Origin: Phoebastria nigripes
Taxonomy: Eukaryota > Chordata > Aves > Procellariiformes > Diomedeidae
Assembly (NCBI GenBank): GCA_035582835.1
Contig: JAYKAV010002972.1
Coordinates: forward strand, 144,413-208,412
Length of the DNA: 64,000 bases
Reading direction: 5' to 3'
A model generated the notes under the pieces. It ran no database searches. It worked only from the letters and a program-made list of their open reading frames with translations, and had not been told where the DNA came from. Below are positions 13,317 through 23,888 of this stretch, piece after piece; position 1 is the first letter of the stretch, and each line of letters opens with the position of its first letter. Position numbers and translations under genes: made by a program.

Positions 13317-13337
13317 ATGGGGTCCCCCGGCCGTTAG
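13317..13337 (+). CDS. Short upstream ORF in OXR1 5' UTR (MGSPGR)
   Basis: ATG at 13317 has G at -3 and G at +4, a strong Kozak context, and reads six codons (MGSPGR) to TAG at 13335-13337. It ends 26 bases before the main OXR1 start at 13364 and is in a different frame (offset 47 bases). If the transcript starts upstream of 13317, ribosomes would meet this uORF first and reach OXR1 by leaky scanning or reinitiation. The spacing is short for efficient reinitiation, so it would be expected to lower OXR1 translation. Translation of the uORF is inferred. Confidence 0.45.
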   Translation: MGSPGR

Positions 13338-13363
13338 GAGCCCCTCCGCTCCGTCCCGCCGCC

Positions 13364-13517
13364 ATGGACTACCTCACCACCTTCACCGGCAAGGGCGGCC
13401 GCCTCCTGCGCGGCACCGCCAGCCGCCTCTGGGGCGCCGTGCCCGGCGGCCTCCGCCAGGTCCGCTTCCAGGACGGCCGGAGCCGCGGGGCACCGGGCCC
13501 CGCCGAGCCGGCGCCAG
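13364..13517 (+). CDS. OXR1: OXR1 coding exon 1 (alternative N-terminus)
   Basis: First coding exon of oxidation resistance 1 for the isoform starting MDYLTTF. ATG at 13364 sits in gccgccATGg, a near-perfect Kozak context. It encodes residues 1-51 plus the first base of codon 52: MDYLTTFTGKGGRLLRG, then GTASRLWG, then RQVRF, then a proline/alanine/glycine-rich tail. The human isoform has the same MDYLTTFT...RLLRGTA...RQVRF pattern from memory. No signal peptide or membrane segment is visible. The donor is cag|gtaccg at 13518. The split codon g|ac completes D of DTGQKK in exon 2, which confirms the junction. The open frame extends upstream to about 13259 without an in-frame ATG, so 13364 is the start. 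Longer OXR1 isoforms use other first exons not seen here. Confidence 0.93.
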
Positions 13518-13525
13518 GTACCGGC

Positions 13526-13561
13526 GGGGAAGGGACCGGGGGGTGCGGGGGGCGGCTGGGG
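13526..13561 (+). promoter_or_regulatory. G-quadruplex motif just after the exon 1 donor
   Basis: Five G-runs lie within 36 bases: G4 (13526-13529), G3 (13532-13534), G6 (13538-13543), G6 (13547-13552) and G4 (13558-13561), with loops of 2, 3, 3 and 5 bases. This satisfies the usual four-run G4 pattern several times over. It is on the RNA-like strand, starting 9 bases after exon 1 ends. Folding would occur in pre-mRNA or on the non-template strand; any effect on splicing or R-loops is inference. Confidence 0.7.
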
Positions 13562-14039
13562 CAACGGCCGGTCAGGGGCCTCCCTGGGCGCNGGTGTGGG
13601 TTTCTCGCCCCCTCTGAGCTTCCCTGGAGGGGAGCGAGCTCCGGGGTATGCGAGAGCGTGCGGGAGCAGGAGGGGGAGAGGGTCCCTTCCCCAGCGGGGA
13701 GCGGCCCGCGGGCCCCCCGCCGTGCGCTTGGCTCGCAGCCTTGCCGAGCCGCGGCAGGGAGACCTACGGCGGGCTGCTCTCCTCTGCTCCCGGGGCCGCG
13801 CCGGGGCGGCGCTGAACGGTAGCCGAGGGAGGAGGCGGCGGTGGAAGACGGCGAAGGGAGGGCGTGGGAGGGCCGGCACATGGGACACGGCCTGCCCTGT
13901 TGCCGGCGCCTGCCTGAGCGGAGGCTGCGCCCCGAAGGGCTTGCACCAGAAGACGGGTCTAATACCAAAAACACCTTTGCTCTTGCTGCACGTCTTCCTG
14001 ATTTTCTTCCTGGTTTCAGTGACAGTACTTTCATTACCT

Positions 14040-14068
14040 CCCCCCCCCCCCCCCCAACACACACACAC
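14040..14068. repeat. Poly-C tract followed by (AC)n
   Basis: Sixteen C bases (14040-14055) run into an AC dinucleotide tract. It is a simple repeat at the 3' shore of the CpG island and the run length is likely to vary. Confidence 0.9.
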
Positions 14069-16477
14069 TTTCCTGGTGCTTTTATTGATCAGGGTGAGGG
14101 AAAGCAACTGGAGCACAAGTTCCTTGGTTTGAGATCTCCTTTGTGTACAAGGTGGTTTCAGCCTCTCCTGAAGAGTGCTCCTGAAGAACAGGCAGTAGTA
14201 CTTTGGAAGTAGGTTTGGTGATGGTAAGGGCAGAAGCAGTACATCTGCCTTTCAGTGCCAAACAGGTCAGTCAGGAGACAGTAAGTGACTCTTCTTGTCC
14301 TGTGTCTGGGAGTAAGAGGGCTGTTTTTGTCACCCCCGTTCTTGATAATGTCGTTGGGCTGTAAGTATGGGTATTGTAACTTAATCATCTGAAGTGAGTA
14401 CTCAGATTNGCAAGGAATACCATGAAAACTGGAGGGGTGGACAGTGAATGTACACAGACTCTCTATGCAGAAGAGGACGGGGCAATAAGGACTCCAGGGA
14501 GGTAATGCTATTGATTGGAGATTAAAAATAAACCATGACATAACTAGTAAAAGCAGCATGGTCTAAGGACTGCTTGGAAAAAAAAAAGACATATGAAGTT
14601 AAGTGTGTGAAAATGCTTTCTAAAACTCTGAAGAGCAGTATACAATGAATAGTAAATCTTTTCCTTTTTTTTTTTTTCCCCTGTTTCTAGAAGCTCTGTG
14701 CTAAGTGGATGATTGCATGTTTGTCATTGTCTGTAGGTAAGGTTGAAGTCAGATCTCTACTGAAAGGTCATATTAAAGACCATTAAGTTTCTTTGTTACT
14801 TTAGGTTATTTTGGAAGAGTAAAATAGTTGTTTTTTATCAAGAGAAACAAGATCTGGTACTTACTGTAGTAGGCAAGGCAATAGGAATGTCCATGCAGTT
14901 TGTCAGATGTAGACGATGTCTCCTTGTGTGCCTTGGATCGTACTTCTTATGCAGAAAGGATAATAGGTAGCAGCTATATTTACAGTGCCACTCTTTCTTT
15001 CTGTATTCCATGTCCCTCTCCCCCAAGACATACAGGGAGAGAAAGAGACAGCAACTTGTGTTTCAGTAGTGAGATGAAGTACCTCAAATAAGGCCTCTAC
15101 AAACTGTTAAAGACTTATTGGCAAAGATTACTTACACTCTTCTGCAGAAGCAAAATGGCAGTAAAACTCTTTAGCATCTTCTGGTCTTTTGATCAGTTAC
15201 AAGGCCATGTGTTCAGCTGTTAGTCTAAAGCATCTCCTGTGATACATATGATTTCTTGGAGGGAGAAGCTCTCTGACTATTCTTGCCCTCTTGCTCTGGG
15301 ACAAAGGATTAGCTTAGACTGCATTATAATGTTTTGGTTTTTCCCTAGCTTTGAGCAGGAAGTGTATCTCCTCAGATACTTTCATAATGTAATACTTAAA
15401 ATTTGTGTTAATGAAAAGTGACTGCAGTTCTGGAATGCAGGGTGGGTTTCTGCGTATATAGAATTTGATGTGCCTTTTTGACAGAACCGTACTTTGGGTT
15501 TTTCTTAACCTAGGCAAAGCACACTGTGCCAGGCAGTTAGATCCTGGCCCTCCCATGCTGTCTTCTCCTTCACGGGGTTTCTGTCAGTTATGGACAGAAA
15601 CAAATTCTTGTGACTGTAGAATTATTCTTCTGGCAAGCACTTTGCTGGCTTTCACAAACCACCTGTGCCCTGGTAATGGGTGCTGTGGAAGCTGTAACAA
15701 TGATTACAATAGTTCAGTTGAAATCCAACCTCTGTTTTAATTAGAGATGGGTCCCCTGACGTTAACTTAAACCTTAATGGCAAATTCTAACTACTCCAAA
15801 TGTTCAATCTCTGTATGCGGTGTTCTGGATCCAGGCCTACCTATTACTCTGGCTTTTTTCCCCACTTAGGACTTTCAGAAGGATCTTTTCAGTGTTCATT
15901 TTCTTTGCATGGTTCAGTTGTGACTATGCATTACTACTTAAAAGAATAGTTCTTCATAAATGCCCTAAAACCCTGTTTCCATGTTTCTGAAAGAAAACCC
16001 AACCTTTTCTATTCTTAATTATTTTTAATTTCACTTCTACAATAAAGTATCTCAATTTTATTCATGTCATATTAGTAAATTTAAATTTACTGTTTCCTTG
16101 CTTGTCTTTCTAAACAGTTGAATGGTGGCTCTGTAGGGTTTCCAAGTTCTGGGAGGCAAGTCTGTTCAAATGCTGTACCTTAAATCACTGTTCTGAGCCT
16201 GTGTACTACTTTAGGTATGTGCAGAACGGTTTATAGTATTTCTTAGTAGGGAGAAGGGAGACACTGGGAGACTGAGTAGTGCCATAGGAGGCTGTAAACC
16301 TGTTTAACCAGTTTACATTGTTTGTGTCAGCAGCCAAGTCAGTGAAATAAGTTTAGAAAGGTATTTTGTCTTTTAATGATTGTGGTAGAGGATAAAAATG
16401 CAAGGAGAACCAGGAATTCTAGAGAAAGCATCTGGCTTTAGTAAAGGTGCTACCAATAATTTCAGAGTGTAAAATTC

Positions 16478-16513
<36 letters not shown>
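16478..16513. repeat. T24A12 homopolymer palindrome
   Basis: Twenty-four T bases (16478-16501) are followed directly by twelve A bases (16502-16513). The junction is self-complementary and could form a 12-bp A/T hairpin with almost no loop. Confidence 0.9.
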
Positions 16514-16514
<1 letters not shown>

Positions 16515-16902
16515 GCCTTGTGGGCTTTGAAATATAACTTCTAAAGATAGTCTATTGATAATTTCTAGAAAGAGCTAGTATGTAGTATTCAAGGCCTGGA
16601 TTTACCTAGAAACTTTAGCTAGAACAGAATGTAGCTTTAGTGTTTATTGGTATATATTGTAGGTGTTAGCATGCTGAAGTTGCTTTAAGATGCAACTCAA
16701 GGCTTTAGGGAATGTGTGATTAAGGATTATCTTTACTGCAGAATTAACTTGAATGTTCAGTTTAATTTGAGTCTCATCTATACAAACCTCTTACTTAAAT
16801 GAGCCAACAGCATGTCTCCCAGTTTAGTATGCTGTTTGCTTTATCTGCTGTGTAAGGGGGAGTGTGGCCGGCAGTGAGGGACATGGTTTTGCTTCTTTTC
16901 TC

Positions 16903-17342
16903 TCACACTGGTGAGGTTGTACTTTGAATATGCTCTTTGGTTTGGTGCACCACTGTTAAAGAAGGCTGCTGAGAAACTGTAGAGGGTCCAGCCAGTATGT
17001 TTAGGGGCATAGGGCATATGACCTGTGAGGAGGGATTGAGGGAGCTGGGCTTTAGTTTTGCAAAGAGGAGACCAAGGCGACTTGGAGGCAATCTAATTCT
17101 GACCTGCATCTACCTAAAGAGGCACACTCTTCTCAGTAGTAAGAGATGATAAAAGAAGGGACAGCGGTCACCAGTATTAGCTTGAGAGGTTCAAGTTAGA
17201 CGATAGAAAAAAACTTCACAAGGAGAGTGGTCCTTCACTGTGGGACAGGTTACAGTTTTAAGCTGACCTAATTTGATGTTGACAATATTCCTGCTTCAAA
17301 CTGGAGGCTGGAGTAGATGTACTCAAGAGCTTTCTTCCAGAT
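16903..17342 (+). mobile_element. CR1 LINE 3' fragment, sense
   Basis: The fragment starts with cactggtgaggttgtacttt, the CR1 ORF2 C-terminal LVRLYFEY...GAP block. It continues through gagggagctgggctttag (the ELGLF region) and gtgggacaggttaca, and ends with ggctggagtagatg...tcttccag, a decayed version of the CR1 3' terminus. Many indels are present, so it is old. It lies in OXR1 intron 1 in the sense direction. Confidence 0.82.
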
Positions 17343-19104
17343 AACACTTTGGTTCTGTGAGGTTATACTTCCATACCTGGAGTCTCATGCTTCTTTCCTT
17401 ATAGATGTTTTCACCTCACTTCTATCTGTGGTCNCTTCATGGAGGGAGAAGATACACTGCACAGGCGGTCTTGACTTCCTGCAGTATGTCTCTCATTAAG
17501 TACAGAAGTTAAAGAAATGAAAATCAGTCATTCAGAACTCCTTGTTCAGAGAATCCTCTTAACCAGTCTGTCAGGGAAATTGTTCTAGCTGCCTTCTATT
17601 AAAAGGTGTTTTTTTTTCCTCTAGTTTTTTTTTCTCCCTCAGGCTCAACTTGATTGTTCAGTTCTGAACCATGTGGCCTGTGGGTTTATTTACATTTTTT
17701 TCTTATCAGCTTTCGAGTCTTGATTGGTAAGATAACCATACAGCATATATCCAGTAAACCATGTGGCCTGACAGTCCTCTGTACAATGGTGAAGGTAGCA
17801 GCAGTGCATTAGAAAGATAAATGTGCACGGCCAAGTTACAGTACACTTGTCAAGTCCTGCTGTAAAAGTTAGTATCTTCCTTTCTAAAAATCTGTAATCT
17901 GTCTCAGAATAAAACAGGCATAAGAATAAGGTAGGTTATTTCCTCACTTCATCCTTATTCAGTACTTCACTTTTAAGAAATTAACTTTAACAGGTATATG
18001 ATAAAGTATGAGAGAGGCTTAAACTGGGGAGACACAATTCTTCAAGTTTTCTTGTACACACTGTTCCTGATGAAGCACATGTGAAATGTACCAGCACCCT
18101 TTACAAAAACGCTAATGCTTCACTTTCATGTCTGAAAATACTTCAGTTTGTACAGGCATAAGAAGCAAATGTGATCTTGGAATGTATCAGGCTGGTGACT
18201 CAGTCATCTTGTGATATGTTAATTATGCGCAATCTCTTCTTCCGACTTATGCACTACTAGTATATAGAAATCCTTGACTATTCCCTGGGTGTACGTGATG
18301 TTAAATGATCTCCTATTTCATGTTATGCTTTGTACTACTACATCCCACCCTGCTTTCTTTTCTCCAGGCTTGGGGGCTACAGAATTCCTTGTGTGTCCTT
18401 TTGCCCAGTGTTTGCTGTTGATTGTGCTTCCGAGTTTGTTTGCTGATGTGCAATTGAACTGTTTTAAAAACTAGTCCATTGGGAACTCATTAATATACCC
18501 CTCCATTCTGCTAGTTTCTATTTCACTNTCCCCTTTAGTGAATTTTTTACATCGTTTACAATTCTTGGTCCGTTTTTTACTGTTCAGCAGGATTCTGATG
18601 TATTGGATGTTTTACTGAAGTTCAGTTTATATCTATTTCAGTCATCTGCTAGATTAGTTTATAATCTAAGTACAGTTTATTCTGATAATCTGGTATCCTT
18701 TGACTATATTGCATTTTTGTTTTAATGTGTCATGTTGCATTTTTATCTTAATTTTTTCTGGTTAATTCCCATTTCTAACATTAAAACAGTTTTGAAGCTG
18801 ATGTTTTATGGAGAACCTACATGCTCATGGCTGCCTTTCGTCTTACTACATGTATGAATAATGCCTTTCTGTTCTTCAGTAAGCAACATGCCTCACTGAG
18901 TTGTATGTGTGGATTTCCCTCTGGCCTGGTTTGGGGAGGCAAGGGAAGAGGTGGCCTTAAAAACAGCTGCAAAACTTATTTTGGTGGTGGCCTCATGCAT
19001 CTGCACTGCCTGCCAGAAAATGTGGGAGGAATCATAGTTATAGATAAGTCGAATTGCAAGCAAGACTGTTTAGTCCTGCTTAAAGTAGGGAAGGCTATGA
19101 CTTC

Positions 19105-19915
19105 AGGCTAGGTTTCTCAGTGCTTTATCCAGCTGGGCCTTGAAAACGTCCAAGGATGGAAACTGCACAACTGCTCTAGGCAATTAGATTTTTACCTTTT
19201 ATCCAGTCAGAAGCTCTCCTGTTTGTCCATTATGTCTGTTGTCTTTTGTTCTCCCACTATACATCACTGAAGAGCCTGGCTCTGTCATCTTGATACCTGC
19301 GGGGAAGTTATCTAGAAGGTACAGGAAGACTGCTCTTGCAGTCCCTCAAAACCATCTCTTCTTCAGGCTGGAGAAGCTCTGTTCTCTTAGCCTCTTCTCG
19401 CAGCCCCTAACTACCTTGGTGGCCCTTCACTGAAATAGTTTTCATTTATTAATGCCTTTCTTATATTGAAAGGGACTGCGGGGGAGGGGAGAGGGGGGCA
19501 GGANGGGACGGTGACACTAGAGCCAGTATTCCAAAAGCAGTCTGAGTGCCAAGTTAATGAGAATAGCTGCTTCTCTCTGGCGCTCTCAGTCTGCTGGCTA
19601 TGCTCCTATTAATACAGCTGAGGATGCTGTTGGCCCTCCTTGCTGCCAGGGCACACTGCTGGCTCGTGTCCATCTTGCTGCCTACCAAGACCCCCACGGT
19701 GTTTTCAGCAGAGCTGCTCCCTGGCTGGGCAGTGCCAGCCTGTACAACACAAGGGGCTCTTCTTCCCATGCAGAGGACTGTTGTCCTGTTGAATTTCATA
19801 AGGTTCCTGTCAGCCTGTTCCTCCAGCCTGTCCAGGTCCCTCTGAATGGCAACCCTGCCCTCAAGTATGTTGACTGGTCCCCCTAGTTCAATGTCATCTG
19901 CAAACCTAATGCAAT
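19105..19915 (-). mobile_element. CR1 LINE 3' fragment, antisense
   Basis: The + strand shows reverse-complement CR1 landmarks in order: cagctgggccttgaaaacgt near 19130, cttcttcaggctggagaagc near 19358, ggtggcccttcactg near 19419, tgttggccctccttgctgcc near 19628, cctgtccaggtccctctgaa near 19826, and caatgtcatctgcaaacct near 19889. An unrelated low-complexity G-rich piece interrupts it at about 19440-19550, including an N at 19504. It may be one copy with a replaced segment or two adjoining fragments. Confidence 0.85.
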
Positions 19916-22900
19916 AAACTTGTACAGTAAGATGTTTACCAAAGCATTGGGTCTAACTTCACATACACAGTAGATCTGTCTGCATGTTAGCAGAGCAGTT
20001 GTAGTGCACAAGTCTGCTACATCATTAGGATAAGCTGACTGATTTTGAGCTCTTAGAAAAACTAGGTACCATTGGCTTAAGTGTGATAAGGCAAAGTGTA
20101 AATGCCTAAAGATATCTAAGAATCACTTGATATTGCCCCTTGATGGTCAAACTGCTTATGAGGTATTGTGTAGACTTGAAGATGTACAACTAAATGGGCT
20201 TAAATATCTGAAAAAGAAGGACAATAATTATCGGAAAAGTTGGCTTCCTTTGCTGTCTCAGTAGAGCAGTCATGATTTTTGCAAGTTTTCATTAATATAT
20301 ACATTTGGTCTGCAGAGAGGTTGTACAGTAGGTGGAAATTGCACTTGGGTAGTCTCTAATGTATTAAACTGTATACATATATATATTTTAGATGGAATGG
20401 GGAAGGAAGCTTACTGTTGTTAACACATACTGTGGCATAATCCTAAAATTTGGTGAAGCATTTCTGTTTACCCTGCGTGTGAAATGTTGTTTTAGAAGAA
20501 AGTCTGCGTGATGCACATACTGGGAGTGTATGTCTCCTAGCCATTTGGAGAAGCGGCCTGCCTTAAATTTGTTTCTGTTGAATTGTTTTTCATCCTAAAA
20601 TCATGCATTTAATTATTTCTGCCTACGTGCTATGCAGCTGACTGGATAGCAGAAAAGAGGGTCAGACTCTGAGTGGATAGCAGAAAAGGGGGATCGCAAA
20701 ATGAACTTGAATCAGTGCTGAATCTGTATTGCAGGAAAAAGCTATTTTGATGTGTTTCAAGTATTGATGCAGCATTAACAAGGTCTCAGATGCATTTAGT
20801 TTGGGGTTTTGCTTGAGAAAAATGTGAACAAAAGAATCATATAGAAAGCAGTGATAAGGATCAAGAGTTTTGAGAACGTGACTTACTAGGAAAGACTGAA
20901 TCACAGAATATGTAGCAGTTGCTTAGCAAGAGGAGACTAAAGGGGGCATTGTTTATGACACTGCCTTGGTCTGAAAAACCACCATTTTGGCTAGAAAATT
21001 GCAGGCTACTAACATCTTGTAGGCTACTATTAAGGCCTCGTTGTTTCTGGTTCCTAAGACATTAGAAGATAACTGAAGATAATATTCCAGTAATTAGCAT
21101 AAGTATATCTAACTGCAGGAGGGGGAGAAGGGTCAATGAGACAGTTGCTCTACTGAGATCTAGCCCCTGCTGTTAGGAACCCCAAGTCGCTAAGCCTTAT
21201 GGAATATAAAGATTCCCTACTTTAAACTTTTTTGTTTCTTTATGAATAGATTATAAAGATCTAATTGTTATTGAGCAGAACTAATCAAATAAAGATGTAA
21301 TATCTATGTTTCCTCTGTTTTATCAGTTAGAAAGTTGTTTCATGTGCTGCTAAATAACAACGTACTTGAGAATAAAGGCTACTTTTCTTTCCTTACCTTC
21401 TTGTGATTCAGTTTTTAAAAATCTTTACCCCATATGTACTGCATGGTTTTTTTTTTTTTTTTTAAGAACTGTGAAAAATGGTGTCCTAGACAAGCATTTA
21501 ACAAGGCTGCCGCCTCTGCCTTTTTCTTAAGCACATGTAAATCTAATGCATAACTTGCAGTTCTCGTTGGGAGGGGATAAATCATCTTTTTCTTGTCTTC
21601 TTGACCATAATAAGCTCAGTTATTAATTGTAAACAATTTGCATTAATTGTTGACTTGTCCAGCTTACTTGCTTTATCTCAAAGGATACTTGTTTGGTTTA
21701 TCAATTTATTCCTGTGGAAAAAGTGATCTTTGTAATATCTGTTAACATTGAAATGAATAGAAGATCAGCAGCTGAGAAACATTGCAAGTTACTTGAAATT
21801 TAAGCTTATCATGCAGAAAAATAGTAGGGTAAAGGAAAATGTAATACATTTTGCTGTATGCAGAGCTTGAAGATACTCCTAAGCGATTCTTAGCATGTAT
21901 CATTGCATTGTTACCCACAGTACAAATCTTGAGTTCTCTTTACCAGCTTTTATTGCCAGAAGTCCAAAGGATGTGCTAGAAGCATCAGCAAACAGAAAAT
22001 TGAAGGCCTACAATTCGGCTCAGATGGCATACTAAGAAATGAGAAATGTCACCCTTGTCATGTCAATTTGAACTAGCAGTGCCACAGGAATATTTTCAGT
22101 CAACCAAAATTCAGTGGCACAGGGCCATACAGAGGCAGTTAGTAGAACTCACCTATAAATGTTGGAATTTAACTTCAGTTGTCTTCAAATTACAGTTGAA
22201 TAATGCTGCTGACTATTACATATTTTAAGGTCAAAGCTGCCTCATTGAAAGCTGTATGTTCGTAGAACATAATGTTCCTAAAACCCTTTTCCTATGTTGT
22301 ATAAATATGTTGGAACAGTAAGTCCTTCTCTCTGGTCATGTTGATGATCATATGTAACCATTCTTATGCTACAGTCATTTAATCTTAAGTTTCTGTATGC
22401 ACGCAACCAGCATTCAGACTAAATATTGGTCTGGTGTAATTTTGAACACTGCCTTCTGTATCTTTCTAGTTCTAGTCTTTTAAATCCTAGACAGTTGTAA
22501 TACTCGCTTGTAATTTGTGGATCTGACATGTACTTTTTCACTTCAGTGTTTCAAGCTGTTGTGGAGGCCCAGTCCTGTGAAATGGTAGTTCAGAATTAAA
22601 GCATCAACCCTGATGTTACAACAGGTCTGGTCTTGTTTCTGTCTAAAACAGCATGGCTAGAGATGTGATAACCTAGCACCACAGATCCCCTTGTTAAACA
22701 AGTTACTGTTGACTCTTGAGATTCTGTGCAGCGTGGTCGGTGGTGTCAGGTTTTTCTTACACCTATGGTCTGAGAACATCAGCCTTTGGTAGTCTCGCTG
22801 GGTTACTGCTGGCAGATGAGGTAATGATTGTGTATAACCCAACAAGATGAGGTCATGTGCAACAGAGTTATCATCAGGAAAATAAGTAAAATTAAAGGAT

Positions 22901-23872
22901 GAGACTGATTTCTATTGGTGCTGAGGTTTTTTCAGACCACTGCATCCTATGCAGGCAGTTGTTTCCACTTTCACATGCTTCCTAGAATACTAGGGGCACA
23001 AGAATAGCTGAAAGATTTACTTTCCTCTCAAAAATAAATAGCCTGCTCATCCAGCGAGAGATAGTTGGAGGCTTTGCAGTATGCCATCAGGGAGGTTGAA
23101 TTCATATCTCTGCTACTCTGACCTATTTTCACAATTGAAATACCTCCTAGTTTTGTTTCTGAGATGTTAGGTGAAATAGTCGGGTTCTGTATGAACAGAC
23201 AGCTCAAGCACTCGGGCTGTGGGCAGAGGTGCAGTGTCTGATAGCTGTGCCTGGTGCTTGGCCAGTTGGGTAGTCAGCGCACATGTAGCTCAGCGCTGCC
23301 TGCCTCTGTCTGTTCTTGACTCAGGGGACTTAGGTCACGGTAGGTTATGAAATACTTGAATCCTGTATCCATATAGTGAAGGGGAAATAAAGCTATCACA
23401 GAGAGAAGGAATGAAAGCGGATGCTGATGGGAAGGGTAGGAATTACTGTCTTAGGTAAGGGAGGGGATGACATTAAAAAAAAAAAACCTACGAAAAACGG
23501 CAGATTATAAGCTCCTGGGGAATTTGTGGTGGGAGTTCTCCTGGCGTCTGCTTTCCTCCAAGGTGCATCCAGCAGGGACCTTCTTTCCCTGCCCCCTGGT
23601 TGCTCTTACTTTCCTGAAGTTACCAGAGTGCTCTGAAGTCTAAAGCACAGTAGGTCCTTCTGCCTTGATGAACAAATAACTTTCCTTTTTTATTTCTGGC
23701 ATAAGGAGCAGAAGTGGTTATTTGTGCAAGACTTTGTTCTGCTGTTCAATAACTGGAAAGGGAGAAGATAACTTAACTTGACCTCTTTGAGTGGCACCTG
23801 TCTGCAAACTCTTTAGACACTTACACACAAATTAGTAAGAAAAAAAGGAAACTTAAATTTGGGTTAGGGAAG

Positions 23873-23888
23873 AAAAAAAAAAAAAAAA
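23873..23888. repeat. Poly-A run
   Basis: Sixteen consecutive A bases in intron 1; no target-site duplication or retrogene body was recognised next to it. Confidence 0.85.

Larger units (their letters stand above)
12730..13900. promoter_or_regulatory. CpG island over OXR1 exon 1
   Basis: Base composition switches abruptly from AT-rich to very GC- and CpG-rich and falls back after about 13.9 kb. The island includes three NotI-type gcggccgc sites (13000-13007, 13117-13124, 13395-13402), many GC boxes and the first coding exon. Long open frames on both strands in this interval are a by-product of GC richness and not genes. Such islands usually mark broadly active or developmentally poised promoters and often start transcription in both directions. 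Confidence 0.92.

Noticed and set aside
13259..13363. In-frame upstream extension of OXR1 exon 1
   Set aside because: The frame is open but has no ATG (it begins at TTG), and the start at 13364 has the better context and matches the family.
12636..14132. Several long open frames on both strands across the CpG island
   Set aside because: They are overlapping, low-complexity Pro/Arg/Ala/Gly-rich and follow from GC richness; only the MDYLTTF frame fits a known protein and splices to further exons.
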